NCBI GenBank assembly: GCA_052035235.1
Contig: JBPOHT010000007.1
Location: 49,129-113,128, forward strand
Direction of reading: 5' to 3'
Origin: Solimonas_A sp052035235
GTDB taxonomy: Bacteria; Pseudomonadota; Gammaproteobacteria; Nevskiales; Nevskiaceae
DNA length: 64,000 nucleotides
Positions within the stretch are counted from its first letter, which is position 1. Every line of letters starts with the position of its first letter. Positions 51,225 through 60,644 of the stretch are shown here, one piece after another. The notes beneath the pieces are model-generated. The model did no database searches. It had not been told where the DNA came from and was given only the letters and a program-made list of their open reading frames with translations. The translations under genes were made by a program, and so were the position numbers.

Positions 51225-51641
51225 CTAGGGCTTCGCGCCGGAATCACTCGTGTGCTTCACGCGCTTCAGGGTCTCGATCTTCGAGATCGGGCACTGGCTG
51301 CGGCCGCTGGAATCCTGGACCACCACGCTGTCCAGCGTGGTCAGCCTGCCGGCCGTGCTGGTGAAGCCCAGCTCCGAGGTGAACAGCAGGCCGGTGCAGG
51401 GTGCCATCAGGGTCAGCAGGTAGTGGCTGGAAGGACCCGCGTTGATGATGACGTGGTTGGCGTCCACCGAGTTCCAACCGTCCACCCGGTAGTTGAGGAT
51501 TTCCTTCACCGGCTCGCCGATGACATAGCCGCGCGCGGCGACGACGTCTGCGATCGGCCGGGGTTCCGCGACGGGCGTCTGCGCGCAGGCGGCCAGCGCC
51601 AGCGCGATGATCGGCAGGACTCCGCGGCAGGTCTTGGACAT
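51225..51641 (-). CDS. DUF6491 family lipoprotein
   Basis: The 138-residue protein has a lipobox ALAACA (Cys at about residue 19) and matches the DUF6491 pattern as I recall it: YRVDGWNSVDANHVIINAG, SHYLLTLMAPCTGLLFTSEL and RSQCPISKIETL, with two Cys that could form a disulfide. The second ATG (51641) is preferred because GGAG lies 6 bases upstream of it; the first ATG (51647) abuts the GGAG. The function of the family is unknown. Confidence 0.78.
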   Translation of the reverse strand: MSKTCRGVLPIIALALAACAQTPVAEPRPIADVVAARGYVIGEPVKEILNYRVDGWNSVDANHVIINAGPSSHYLLTLMAPCTGLLFTSELGFTSTAGRLTTLDSVVVQDSSGRSQCPISKIETLKRVKHTSDSGAKP

Positions 51642-51706
51642 GGTCATCTCCGGCAATGCTGGGGATGATCTTACTCCGTGTCCGGCGGCCGCCGGGAGGC
51701 CAGGTG

Positions 51707-52888
51707 TCAGCCCAATATGGGCTTGTAGTCCGGCGGAACGCCCTGCTCCCGGATCACTTCCCGGTAGGCCGCGACGGCATCGGTCGGCCGGCGCTTCAAC
51801 TCGGGGTCGGTCAGCACGTCCACGGTGTAGAGGCCGAAGCGCGGGCCGTAGTGTCCCCACTCGAAATTGTCGGTGAGGCTCCAGTACATGTAGCCCACCA
51901 CGTTCGCGCCCTCCGCGCGGGCGCGCTGCACCCAGTAGACGCAGTCCCGCAGGGCATCCTCGCGGCGCACGCCGTCCGGGCGCGGTTCGGCGTTCAGGGT
52001 GGGCATGCCGCTCTCCGCCACCAGCAGGGGCAGGCGCGGGTAGCGGCGGGACAGCTTCTTCAGTGCACGCCCCAGGCCCGAGGGGCAGGGGTCTGCTTCC
52101 CAGCTGCGTCCCTTGAGCACCGCGTCGGAAATCCCGCGGTAGTAGTAGTCGATCGCCATGCAGTCGAGCTTGTCGGTGACGCCGTCGAGGAACAGCCAGT
52201 CGGTGAACCACTGCAGGGCGCGCGAGCGCAGGCCTTCGCCCATCCAGACGATGTTGGACGACACCATGGCGCCGCCATCCAGCTGGTGGATCAGGTCGTA
52301 GACCTGGCGGTGGGCGCTGACGATGTGCTGGCGCATCAGCTTCACGCCGGCCCACTTCATCTTGCGGTACTTCCACTCGATGAGCATGAAGAACGCGGCT
52401 TCGTTGAAGGTCAGCCACAGCTTGACGTCGCGGCAATAGCGCTCCGCGATCAGGCGCGAGAACGCGACGAAGTCCGCGGTGGTCTGCGGGTTGGTCCACG
52501 CGCCCTGGTCGGCCACCCAGCCCGGATACACGAAATGATCCAGGGTGATCAGTGGCGCGATGCCGGCCTGCTTCATGGCCAGGATCAGGTCGTCGTAGTA
52601 GGCCATTTCCGCCTCGTCGATCTGTCCCTTGCGCGGCTCCACCCTGGCCCAGTTGATGCCGATGCGGAAGGTGTTGACTCCCAGGTCACTGGCCAGGGCC
52701 ACGTCCTCGCGGTAGCGGTGGCGGAAGTCGACCGACCTGCCATAGCGGTCCTGCGTCGGCGCGTCGGCGTTGTAGCGGTCCCAGTTGGAATCGACGTTGC
52801 CGCCCTCGCTCTGGTATCCGGAGGCGGACACGCCCCAGATGAATTCAGGCGGAAGCGGCTTCAGCGGCGAGGAGTGGGTAGTTCTCAT
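51707..52888 (-). CDS. Glycoside hydrolase family 1 beta-glucosidase-like enzyme
   Basis: The 393-residue protein is a GH1 (beta/alpha)8 enzyme. The acid/base Glu is in LWLTFNEAAFF (about residue 160), the nucleophile Glu in LLVAESGMP (about 286; the usual sequence is TENG), and FEWGHYGPRFGLYTVD (about 341) matches the aglycone-side signature. It is somewhat short and the nucleophile context is unusual. No signal peptide is visible, so it acts in the cytoplasm, probably releasing glucose from a glycoside imported by the linked GPH symporter. It is the last gene of a four-gene minus-strand run. Confidence 0.88.
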   Translation of the reverse strand: MRTTHSSPLKPLPPEFIWGVSASGYQSEGGNVDSNWDRYNADAPTQDRYGRSVDFRHRYREDVALASDLGVNTFRIGINWARVEPRKGQIDEAEMAYYDDLILAMKQAGIAPLITLDHFVYPGWVADQGAWTNPQTTADFVAFSRLIAERYCRDVKLWLTFNEAAFFMLIEWKYRKMKWAGVKLMRQHIVSAHRQVYDLIHQLDGGAMVSSNIVWMGEGLRSRALQWFTDWLFLDGVTDKLDCMAIDYYYRGISDAVLKGRSWEADPCPSGLGRALKKLSRRYPRLPLLVAESGMPTLNAEPRPDGVRREDALRDCVYWVQRARAEGANVVGYMYWSLTDNFEWGHYGPRFGLYTVDVLTDPELKRRPTDAVAAYREVIREQGVPPDYKPILG

Positions 52889-52932
52889 GGACGTGGTTTC
52901 TGTACGGGTCTGGGTTGCGCGTGTCGCGCGGA

Positions 52933-54117
52933 TCAGGAGAGGACCTGCAGCACTTCGTAGCAGGCACCCATGGTGTGGTAGTCGACCTTGCCCGCCGGGC
53001 TCTTCTCGTCGGTCACGGTGCTGTTGTCCGGCGCCAGGATCCGGAACCAGGCGCCATGGCGATGATCGACGAAGTGCTTCCAGCTATAGGCCCACAAGCG
53101 CTCGTACCACTGCCAGTACTGGTCGTTGCCGCTGCGGTCCGCCAGCAATGCGGCCGTGGCGATGGACTCCGCCTGCACCCAGAAATACTTGTCGCTGTCA
53201 TAGGGGCGGCATTGGCGATCCACGCCGTAGATCATTCCGCCGTGCGTGGCGTCCCAGGCGCAGCCCAACGCGCGGTCGAACAGCTCCCGCGCGCGCGGCA
53301 GGCGCCAGTCCGAAGGCTGGTGGCGGTCCAGGATCAGCAGCAGCTTGGCCCACTCGGTCTGGTGCCCGGGCTGGTAGCCCCAGGGCCTGAAGATGTTGCT
53401 GCGGTCGCCCTTGTTGTAGTCCCAGTCGGGCGTCCAGTCCCGGTGGTAGTGCTCCCACACCAGGCCATCGGTGGCGGCGGCCTGGCGGTTGACCATGTTG
53501 TCGGCCAGCAGGGCAGCGCGTTGCAGGTAGCGCGGCTCGCGCGTGGCCTCGTAGGCTGCGAGCAGCGCTTCGCAGGCATGCATGTTGGCGTTCTGGCCGC
53601 GATAGCCGCTCAGGCTCCAGTCCGCCGTGGCCTCGTCGGCATACAGCCCGGCCTGCGGTTCCCAGAAGCGGGCTTCCATCAGCGCCCAGGTTTCTTCGAG
53701 CCACGGCCGGGCTTCGTCGATGCCGGCTTCCACGGCCTTGGCATAGGCCAGCAGGACGAAGGCCAGTCCGTAGCAATGGTTCGTCCGGTCCTGGGGCAGG
53801 CCGTCGAACAGCGTCCAGGCATAACCACCCGTCTGCGGATCGCGATGTGCCGCCCGCAGGAAATCCAGGCCATGCCAAAGGGCATCCCGGTACTGGGACT
53901 CCCCAAAGCGGCGCCAGGCCATCGCGTAGTTGAAGATGAAACGCGTGCTGCTCACCAGGTGGCGCGAGCGCCGGTCGTAGACCGTGCCGTCATCCTTGAA
54001 GTAATGGAAGAAGCCGCCGGCGGGATCGATGCAGCGCGGATGGTAGAACGCCATCGTCGTGCGCACGTGATCCAGCAGGAACGCCGGAGAGCGGAAATCC
54101 GGTGGAGCCTCGGCCAT
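52933..54117 (-). CDS. AGE-family sugar epimerase
   Basis: The 394-residue protein matches the N-acylglucosamine 2-epimerase superfamily, an (alpha/alpha)6 barrel that includes mannose isomerases and cellobiose 2-epimerases. Visible motifs include GGFFHYFKDDGTVYD (about residue 36), RFIFNYAMAWRRFGE, GHQTEWAKLLLIL (about 259) and DHRHGAWFRIL (about 353), where the His residues are the expected catalytic ones. The substrate is probably the sugar freed by the GH1 enzyme. The start at 54117, two bases before the GDSL stop, is preferred over an extension overlapping that gene. Confidence 0.87.
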   Translation of the reverse strand: MAEAPPDFRSPAFLLDHVRTTMAFYHPRCIDPAGGFFHYFKDDGTVYDRRSRHLVSSTRFIFNYAMAWRRFGESQYRDALWHGLDFLRAAHRDPQTGGYAWTLFDGLPQDRTNHCYGLAFVLLAYAKAVEAGIDEARPWLEETWALMEARFWEPQAGLYADEATADWSLSGYRGQNANMHACEALLAAYEATREPRYLQRAALLADNMVNRQAAATDGLVWEHYHRDWTPDWDYNKGDRSNIFRPWGYQPGHQTEWAKLLLILDRHQPSDWRLPRARELFDRALGCAWDATHGGMIYGVDRQCRPYDSDKYFWVQAESIATAALLADRSGNDQYWQWYERLWAYSWKHFVDHRHGAWFRILAPDNSTVTDEKSPAGKVDYHTMGACYEVLQVLS

Positions 54118-54119
54118 CG

Positions 54120-54740
54120 TCAGCCCTGCCTGGCGGGGAGCACGTGCGGCGCCAGCAGCTCGCGCCACACCTGGTATCCGGCGCCCGTCAGGTGGATGGC
54201 GTCATAGGTGAATTCCTTCTTCAGCATGCCCTTGCCGTCATCCAGGGTGGGGAACAGGTCGATGAAGCCGATGCCGCGCTGCGCCGCGATCTCCTGGTAG
54301 CGCTGGTTGAGCGAGCGGATGCGCTCAAGCATCTTGCGTGCGCGCGGCATGACCGTTTGCAAGTAGATGGGGCAGCCGGGCAGGGCGGCCTGCAGGCGTT
54401 CAACGATGGCTTCGACGTCCGCCGCGATGTCGTCGATGCGGCGCGCCGCGGCGATGTCGTTGCTGCCGATCAGCAGGAAGATCTTTTCCGGCCGGATCGA
54501 GATCAGCGGATCCAGGCGCAGCAGCAGGTGCTCGCTGCGTTCGCCGCCGATGCCGAAGTTGCGCGTGGCGATGTCCGGGAAGATCAGGTCCCAGCGGGCC
54601 TGGTGGGTGATGCTGTCGCCGAGGAACGCGATGCCGCCGCAGCCGGGCACGGCCGCCACCTCGATGCAGCCCCGCCAGGCGCCCCATAGTTTCCTGGCGA
54701 AGAAGCGCTCGAACAACATGCCGATCAGGCTGCGTCTCAT
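54120..54740 (-). CDS. GDSL-type (SGNH) esterase
   Basis: The 206-residue protein has the four SGNH blocks: GDSITHQARW (Ser, about residue 42), GIGGERSEHLLLR (Gly, about 63), GSNDIAA (Asn, about 92) and DAIHLTGAGYQVW (Asp-x2-His, about 180). It could remove acetyl or other acyl groups from a sugar or glycoside. No signal peptide is convincing. It sits between the epimerase and the sugar symporter in the same operon. Confidence 0.88.
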   Translation of the reverse strand: MRRSLIGMLFERFFARKLWGAWRGCIEVAAVPGCGGIAFLGDSITHQARWDLIFPDIATRNFGIGGERSEHLLLRLDPLISIRPEKIFLLIGSNDIAAARRIDDIAADVEAIVERLQAALPGCPIYLQTVMPRARKMLERIRSLNQRYQEIAAQRGIGFIDLFPTLDDGKGMLKKEFTYDAIHLTGAGYQVWRELLAPHVLPARQG

Positions 54741-54777
54741 GATTTTTTCTCCTCGTGTCTGATGATGTGCAGCGGCT

Positions 54778-56187
54778 TCAGACCGCTTCCGCGCGCCGGG
54801 CCTGCAAGGTGGCCTGGTTGCGCTGGTGAAGAGCGCGCGATATCGGGTAGAAGCCGATGGACGCCAGCGCCAGGATCACCATTACTCCGATACCCAGCAC
54901 ATAGAAAATGCCCAGGCGCTCGACGATGTCCGGGTTGATGGTGGCAGGGTCGGCCTTGTCGGGAAATCCGACGACGGTGAGGATCACACCCGAGAGGAAT
55001 ACGCCCATGCCGGAGACGCCCTTCTGGATCATGATCAGCGCGGCGAACATCAGGCCTTCCATGCGCTGCCCGGTCTTGGCCTCGATGTGGTCGGCGACGT
55101 CGGCCAGCATCGAGCTGCCCATGATCAACGCCACCAGCACGGTGGCGCCGATCAGCACGCCTTGCAGGATCAGCCAGGGCAGCATCTGCTGCGGTCCAAG
55201 GTCGATGATGCCCAGCAGGCGCAGGCTGATCAGCAGCACGAAGGCGACCAGCGCCAGCCCATAGGCGCCGATGGTCACGGCCTTCTTGCCAAGGTGACGG
55301 GAGAAGCCCGCCACCACCAGGCCCACGATCACGCCCAGGCCGTAGCCGCCGGCGATCGCGGCGAGCTGCGTGGACTGGAGCTTCCAGAAGTAGGTGTTGA
55401 CGTAGGTGCCCAGCGCGGTAGACACGCCCCCGGCGATGGAGAAGAAGAACACGCAAAGCACCACGCTGACGTAGGCGCGATCGGTCAGCAGGTGCTTGAG
55501 TCCCGTGACGAGGCCCTGCTGGTGGTGGGCCGGGGTGGAGGCGATCAGCGAGGGGATGCGGTCATGCGTGCCGCGCGCGGCAACCAGCACGCTGAACAGC
55601 ATGATGGCGGCGGCTACATAGCCGTACTGCACATAGCCCTCGGCGTTCAGCTGTCCCACCGGCTGTTCCGCGGTCGGCGCCAGGAAGAACTGGAACACCA
55701 CGACGCCCATGCCCACCAGGCCGATCGCCATGAACAGCGAGCGGTAGGTGGCGAGCGTGGTGCGCTCGTCGTAGTCGCTGGTGAGCTCGGCCATCAGCGC
55801 GGCCGATGGAATCTCGTAGAGGCTGATGGAGAGGCGGACGATGACGGAGGTGACGACGAGCCAGACCATCTGCGTGGTCTGCGAGGCCTCCGGCGGCGCC
55901 CAGAACAGCGCGTAGGCGATGGCCATGGGCAGGGCGGCGCCGTACATGAACGGATGCCGCCGTCCCCAGGAGGAGCGGTGGTGATCCGACACCTGGCCGA
56001 TGATCGGGTCCAGCAGCGCATCGATCAGGGTGGCGATGAGGATCGCCAGGCCCACCTGGGACGCCGGCAGGCCGACGACCTGGTTGTAGTAGAGCATCAG
56101 CAGGGCGTTGAAACCCTGGTCCTTGATGCCGAAGGCCAGGGAGCCGAATCCGAAGGCAAGCTTCGTTTTGGTGGGCAGTTGGTTCAT
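54778..56187 (-). CDS. GPH-family glycoside:cation symporter
   Basis: The 469-residue inner-membrane protein has 12 helices and the signature of the glycoside-pentoside-hexuronide symporters (MelB/XynB class): KLAFGFGSLAFGIKDQGFN at the N-terminus and LIDALLDPIIGQVSDHHRSSWGRRHPFM (about residues 50-77, split here by its two Asp residues) for cation coupling. It should import the glycoside handled by the GH1, AGE and GDSL enzymes downstream. It is divergent from the TonB-receptor gene. Confidence 0.9.
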   Translation of the reverse strand: MNQLPTKTKLAFGFGSLAFGIKDQGFNALLMLYYNQVVGLPASQVGLAILIATLIDALLDPIIGQVSDHHRSSWGRRHPFMYGAALPMAIAYALFWAPPEASQTTQMVWLVVTSVIVRLSISLYEIPSAALMAELTSDYDERTTLATYRSLFMAIGLVGMGVVVFQFFLAPTAEQPVGQLNAEGYVQYGYVAAAIMLFSVLVAARGTHDRIPSLIASTPAHHQQGLVTGLKHLLTDRAYVSVVLCVFFFSIAGGVSTALGTYVNTYFWKLQSTQLAAIAGGYGLGVIVGLVVAGFSRHLGKKAVTIGAYGLALVAFVLLISLRLLGIIDLGPQQMLPWLILQGVLIGATVLVALIMGSSMLADVADHIEAKTGQRMEGLMFAALIMIQKGVSGMGVFLSGVILTVVGFPDKADPATINPDIVERLGIFYVLGIGVMVILALASIGFYPISRALHQRNQATLQARRAEAV

Positions 56188-56325
56188 GTCCGGGAAATCG
56201 GTGCGCAGTCGGCCTGGCCCCGGCGCGTAAAAGGCCTGAAGGCAGATACCGACCCGGTTATTGGGCTAACGAACGGCAGGTTGCATTTCTGGGTGAATGC
56301 TCTTATCGTTGCCCCATCCTAGGCT

Positions 56326-56335
56326 AACGATCGTT
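56326..56335. promoter_or_regulatory. Short palindrome in divergent promoter region
   Basis: AACGATCGTT is a perfect 10-bp palindrome 3 bases before the ATG of the small HTH-like gene and 140 bases upstream of the symporter. It may be an operator for the catabolic island. Its shortness keeps confidence low. Confidence 0.4.
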
Positions 56336-56338
56336 CGT

Positions 56339-56554
56339 ATGTCAAAAGTCCCTGCCACCCAAAGACGACTGGCTGCCATTGCCACCGTCCTGCCGCCCGG
56401 AGCGACGCCGGAAGGCTCGCGTGGCGTCATCCTCGGCGAGGCCCTGCGCCTGTTCGTGGCGCACGGGTACACGCCGGAGCTCGACAAGACCGCCGATCAG
56501 ATCGCCGACACCTACGGGGATTTTGCCTGCCGCATCGTCGGCGCCATGAACTGA
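56339..56554 (+). CDS. Short TetR-N-like fragment or small protein
   Basis: The 71-residue product contains SRGVILGEALRLFVAHGYTP, which recalls the first helix of TetR regulators, followed by DKTADQIADTYG, which recalls the second. It stops where the recognition helix should come, and no ligand-binding domain follows because the TonB-receptor gene starts 60 bases later. So it is either a remnant of a TetR gene or a small protein of its own. The ATG overlaps no ribosome binding site. Confidence 0.45.
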   Translation: MSKVPATQRRLAAIATVLPPGATPEGSRGVILGEALRLFVAHGYTPELDKTADQIADTYGDFACRIVGAMN

Positions 56555-56614
56555 ATTTCCACCAACCAGGGCGGCACTAGACCGCTTCTGTAGTGCATAC
56601 GAGGAGAGTTATCC

Positions 56615-59158
56615 ATGCTCCATAAAAAGAGCGCAATGGGCGCTGCTGCCCTGCTGGCTGTTATCCCGATGACCGTTACGAGCTCCCCCGCTCTGGCGGA
56701 GGACACGTCGCTCGACGACATCCTGCTGTCCATCGATGCGCCGTCGTCGGAGCCAGCATCGCAGCCCGCCGGCAACGCAGCCGCGCCCGCTCCGGCGAGT
56801 TCGTCGTCTGATGCTTCGTCCGCCAGCGCCGACACGCCCGCGGAAGCGGCGCCGGCATCGCCCGCCGGAGCCAGCACGGAATCCGCGGCGCCCGAGGTGC
56901 TGGACAGCATTCCGACGCAGGCCAAGGACACCGGTCCTGAGCCCACGCTTCGCGACAAGCGGCAGGGCCCGGCGCAGATCGAGGAGATCGTGGTCACCGC
57001 GACCAAGCGTGAGCAGTCGATCCGCGAAATCCCGGCATCGATCTCGGCCTTCTCCGGCGAGAAGCTGGAGAATTCCGGCAGCCTGGACCTCAACGACTTC
57101 ATCCGCGAGTCGCCGGGCGTCACCGTGGCCCAGGGTGCGCCGGGCTTCTCGCGCATGACCTTCCGCGGCATCTCCACCGACACGCTGCCATCGGCGGGCA
57201 ATGCCCAGCCGGTAGGCATCTTCATCGGCGACACGCCGTTCACCGATCCCTACATCGCCAACATCGTGCCGGACCTGAGCGCCTTCGACCTCGCCGGCGT
57301 GCAGGTGCTGAAGGGGCCGCAGGGCACGCTGTTCGGCGGCGCGGCGCTGTCCGGCGCTATCCGCTACGAGCTGCAGGAACCGGTGCTGGACACCTGGCAG
57401 CTGCGCGGCTTCTCCCAGTACACCGGCCCCGATCACGGCAGCACGGCGTTCACGCATGGGCTGTCGGTCAACACGCCGGTCGGCGACGAGGCGGCGCTGC
57501 GCCTGGCCTACATTCGCCGCGAGTACCCGGGCATTACCGACGACCTGCGCAGCGGCAAGCGCGACGTCGCCGAATCCTCCGGCGACCAGGTCCGTGCGCA
57601 GGCCCTGTGGAAGCCGGGCGACTGGAAGATCAAGTTCACCCATATCACCCAGACCTTCGAAGGTGACAACCAGCTCAACGAGGTCCGCTTCGCGGATGGC
57701 CCGCGGGCCACCGACCAGTCGGTGCTGCCGGCGCCGTCGAAGCACGAATTCGGCATGAACAGCCTGGAAGTCGCCTATGACTTCGACTCCATGCGCCTGG
57801 TCTCCCTGACGTCGCACGTCCACCGCGACGCGAATTTCAGCCGCGACATCACCTATTCGCTGGCCGGCAATCCGCCGCCGGGCTATCCGGCGATCGCGGG
57901 CGTGCTGACCCAGGTCGTCGACGATTCCAAGAGCCTGTCGCAGGAACTGCGGCTGCAGTCCAACGACAGCGGCCCCTTCGACTGGCTGGTGGGCGCGTAC
58001 TTCTTCGACTATGACCTGTTCTTCAACATCCTGATCGACACGCCGCTGAATCGTAATCTGCTGGGACCCGGCGGCCTGCTCGGCAACAATGCCCTGCTCC
58101 AGCCCTTGCTGGACCTGCTGGGCCTGCCCAGCCTGGGGGCGGCCACCTCGCTGCTCGACGGTACCTCGGACGCCAAATCGCAGGAGCGCGCGATCTTCGC
58201 GGACGTCTCCTACGATTTCGAGAACGGCCTGACCCTGTCGGCCGGCGGCCGCTTCTACGAGACCGAGGTGACCGGCGGCTTCGTCGGCTATGGCCTGCTG
58301 GTCTCGGGCAACCAGAACCAGGGCCTGGGGTCGGATTCGAGGAACACGCTGAAGGAGCGTGGCTTCAATCCCAAGCTCTCGGCCACCTATCGCTTCACCG
58401 ACGACGTCTCGCTCTACGCCGCGGCGGCCAAGGGCTTCCGCTTCGGCGGCCTGCAGAGCCTGCCCTCGACCCCCGCCAACGGCGTGCCGCCGACCTACAA
58501 GTCGGACACCTTGTGGAACTACGAACTGGGCCTGCGTACGGAATGGCTGGACAACACCCTGCAGGCTGACCTGACGCTGTTCTACATCGACTACAAGGAC
58601 CCGATCATCACCCAGACCACGAATACCATTCCGCTGGCCTACAACACCAACGTGTCGGCGGCGGTGAGCCGTGGCTTCGAGGCCAACCTGCTGTGGAACA
58701 CGCCGATCCCGGGTGTTACCTGGTCGGTCTCCGGCGCGATGACCGACGCACACATCACCGAGGAATTCACCGCCTCCAACGGTGACACGGTGTATCCGGG
58801 CCAGGAGATGCCGGGCGCCGCGAAGTACCAGTACAGCACCTCCCTGCAGTCGCTGCTGCCGCTGGGCCGGGTGCTGCTGGCCCCGAGCGTGGGCTACACC
58901 TACATCGGCAAGGGCTACAGCAACCTGACGCACGACGTGGAGATCAACGACTACGGCAGCCTGAACGCTGGCCTGCTGATCGCCACCGAAGGCGTCGTGG
59001 GAAATCCGAAGCTGGCCATCAACGTGACCAACATCCTGGACGAGGCCGGGGTCGTGGCCGGCGGCGCCGGCAAGGCCCTGCTGACGCAGCAGACCTACGA
59101 GCAGTACCTGCTCAGCCCGCCGCGCACGCTGACCGCGCGCTTCTCCTTCGAGTTCTGA
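56615..59158 (+). CDS. TonB-dependent outer-membrane receptor
   Basis: The 847-residue protein has a signal peptide ending SPALA, an unusual Ala/Ser/Pro-rich spacer of about 85 residues, a TonB box (IEEIVVTATKREQS, about residue 124), a plug domain (IPASISAFSGEKLENSGSLD, LKGPQGTLFGGAALSGAIRY) and a 22-strand barrel ending in ARFSFEF. It belongs to the group of receptors typical of sphingomonads and Nevskiales that take up steroids, glycosides and other hydrophobic compounds. It is followed one base later by the acyl-CoA synthetase gene, so uptake and catabolism are coupled. Confidence 0.93.
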   Translation: MLHKKSAMGAAALLAVIPMTVTSSPALAEDTSLDDILLSIDAPSSEPASQPAGNAAAPAPASSSSDASSASADTPAEAAPASPAGASTESAAPEVLDSIPTQAKDTGPEPTLRDKRQGPAQIEEIVVTATKREQSIREIPASISAFSGEKLENSGSLDLNDFIRESPGVTVAQGAPGFSRMTFRGISTDTLPSAGNAQPVGIFIGDTPFTDPYIANIVPDLSAFDLAGVQVLKGPQGTLFGGAALSGAIRYELQEPVLDTWQLRGFSQYTGPDHGSTAFTHGLSVNTPVGDEAALRLAYIRREYPGITDDLRSGKRDVAESSGDQVRAQALWKPGDWKIKFTHITQTFEGDNQLNEVRFADGPRATDQSVLPAPSKHEFGMNSLEVAYDFDSMRLVSLTSHVHRDANFSRDITYSLAGNPPPGYPAIAGVLTQVVDDSKSLSQELRLQSNDSGPFDWLVGAYFFDYDLFFNILIDTPLNRNLLGPGGLLGNNALLQPLLDLLGLPSLGAATSLLDGTSDAKSQERAIFADVSYDFENGLTLSAGGRFYETEVTGGFVGYGLLVSGNQNQGLGSDSRNTLKERGFNPKLSATYRFTDDVSLYAAAAKGFRFGGLQSLPSTPANGVPPTYKSDTLWNYELGLRTEWLDNTLQADLTLFYIDYKDPIITQTTNTIPLAYNTNVSAAVSRGFEANLLWNTPIPGVTWSVSGAMTDAHITEEFTASNGDTVYPGQEMPGAAKYQYSTSLQSLLPLGRVLLAPSVGYTYIGKGYSNLTHDVEINDYGSLNAGLLIATEGVVGNPKLAINVTNILDEAGVVAGGAGKALLTQQTYEQYLLSPPRTLTARFSFEF

Positions 59159-59159
59159 C

Positions 59160-60644
59160 ATGGCTGTCATTCCCGCCACCGAAGCACTTCAGCGTTGGGC
59201 CCAGGCCGATGCACAACGCCCGGCGCTGACCGTCGATGGCCAGACGCTGACCCGCGGTGAGCTGGAGCGACGCAGCAACCGCCTGGCCCGCGAATTCCAG
59301 CGCCGCGGCGTGGGCGAGGGCAGCTTCGTGACCATCGCGCTGCCCAATGGCATCTTCTTCGTGGAGAGCGCCCTGGCGGCGCTGAAGCTGGGCGCCACGC
59401 CGCAGCCGGTTTCCAGCCGTCTGCCGCGGGCGGAGCTCGCCGCCATCGTCGCGCTGGCGTCTCCCTCGCTGGTCGTCGGAGCGGACGCGGCGGATTTCCC
59501 GGGTGTGGCGGTCATGGCCGCCGACTTCCAGGTCTCGCCGGAACTGTCCGACGAGCCCCTGCCGGTGAAGACGGCGAAGCACTGGAAGGCCCCGACCTCG
59601 GGCGGCAGCACCGGCCGCCCCAAGCTGATCGTCGCCGGCAGCGCCGCGGAGATCGACGAGAACGCCGCGGCCTATGCCATGCCGCTGATGCTGCCGCGCG
59701 AGGGCGCGGTGCTGATCCCCGGGCCGCTCTATCACAACGCGCCGTTCACCACGACGGTGCAGGCGCTGCTGCGCGGCAACCACGTCATCGTCATGCGCCG
59801 CTTCGACCCGGCCCAGACGCTGGAGCTGATCGAGCGGCACGGCGTCGGCTCCGTGCTGATGGTGCCGACGATGATGTCGCGCATCTGGAAGCTGCCGGAG
59901 TCCGAGCGCAACCGCCATGACCTGTCTTCGTTGCGCGTGGCCTACCACATGGCCTCGCATTGCCCGGAGTGGCTCAAGGCTGCCTGGATCGACTGGCTCG
60001 GTGCCGAGCGCATCTTCGAGCTCTACGGTGGCACCGAGATGCAGGCACTCACCGTGATCCGCGGCGACGAGTGGCTGCAGCACCGCGGCTCGGTCGGCCG
60101 CTGCGTGCTCGGCCAGATCCGGATCGTGGGCGAGGACGGCCAGGAACTGCCCGCCGGCGAAACCGGCGAAATCCAGGTGCGCGAAGCCGCGGGAGCTCCT
60201 CCCAGCTATTTCTACCTGGGTGCCGAGTCCAAGCGCGTCGACGGCTGGGACAGCCTCGGCGATATCGGCCGCTTCGATGCCGACGGCTACCTGTACCTGG
60301 CGGACCGGCGCACCGACCTGATCCTGCGCGGTGGCGCCAACATCTACCCGGCCGAAGTCGAGGCCGCCATCGACGAACATCCTGCGGTGCACTCGAGCGC
60401 CGCCATCGGCCTGCCCGACGAGGACCTGGGCCAGCGCGTGCATGCCATCGTCCATGCGCACACGCCGGTGACGGCCGAAGAACTGTCGGCGTATCTCGCC
60501 TCGCGCCTGGTCAACTACAAGATCCCGTCTTCGTTCGAGTTCCTGGCCGAGCCGTTGCGCGGCGACGACGGCAAGGTCCGCCGCTCCGCGCTGCGTGAGG
60601 CGCGCATGGCAATCACAGAATCAACAAAGGTCATTGGAACGTGA
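59160..60644 (+). CDS. AMP-forming acyl-CoA synthetase/ligase
   Basis: The 494-residue protein is a class I adenylate-forming enzyme: P-loop TSGGSTGRPKLIV (about residue 144), ELYGGTEMQ (about 286), GDIGRFDADGYLYLADR (about 364), the hinge and GGANIYPAEVEAAI (about 386), and the catalytic Lys near GDDGKVRRSALRE (about 471). It activates a carboxylic acid, probably the aglycone or side-chain acid of the imported compound, to its CoA ester. It overlaps the SDR gene (GTGA) and lies directly behind the TonB receptor. Confidence 0.92.
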   Translation: MAVIPATEALQRWAQADAQRPALTVDGQTLTRGELERRSNRLAREFQRRGVGEGSFVTIALPNGIFFVESALAALKLGATPQPVSSRLPRAELAAIVALASPSLVVGADAADFPGVAVMAADFQVSPELSDEPLPVKTAKHWKAPTSGGSTGRPKLIVAGSAAEIDENAAAYAMPLMLPREGAVLIPGPLYHNAPFTTTVQALLRGNHVIVMRRFDPAQTLELIERHGVGSVLMVPTMMSRIWKLPESERNRHDLSSLRVAYHMASHCPEWLKAAWIDWLGAERIFELYGGTEMQALTVIRGDEWLQHRGSVGRCVLGQIRIVGEDGQELPAGETGEIQVREAAGAPPSYFYLGAESKRVDGWDSLGDIGRFDADGYLYLADRRTDLILRGGANIYPAEVEAAIDEHPAVHSSAAIGLPDEDLGQRVHAIVHAHTPVTAEELSAYLASRLVNYKIPSSFEFLAEPLRGDDGKVRRSALREARMAITESTKVIGT

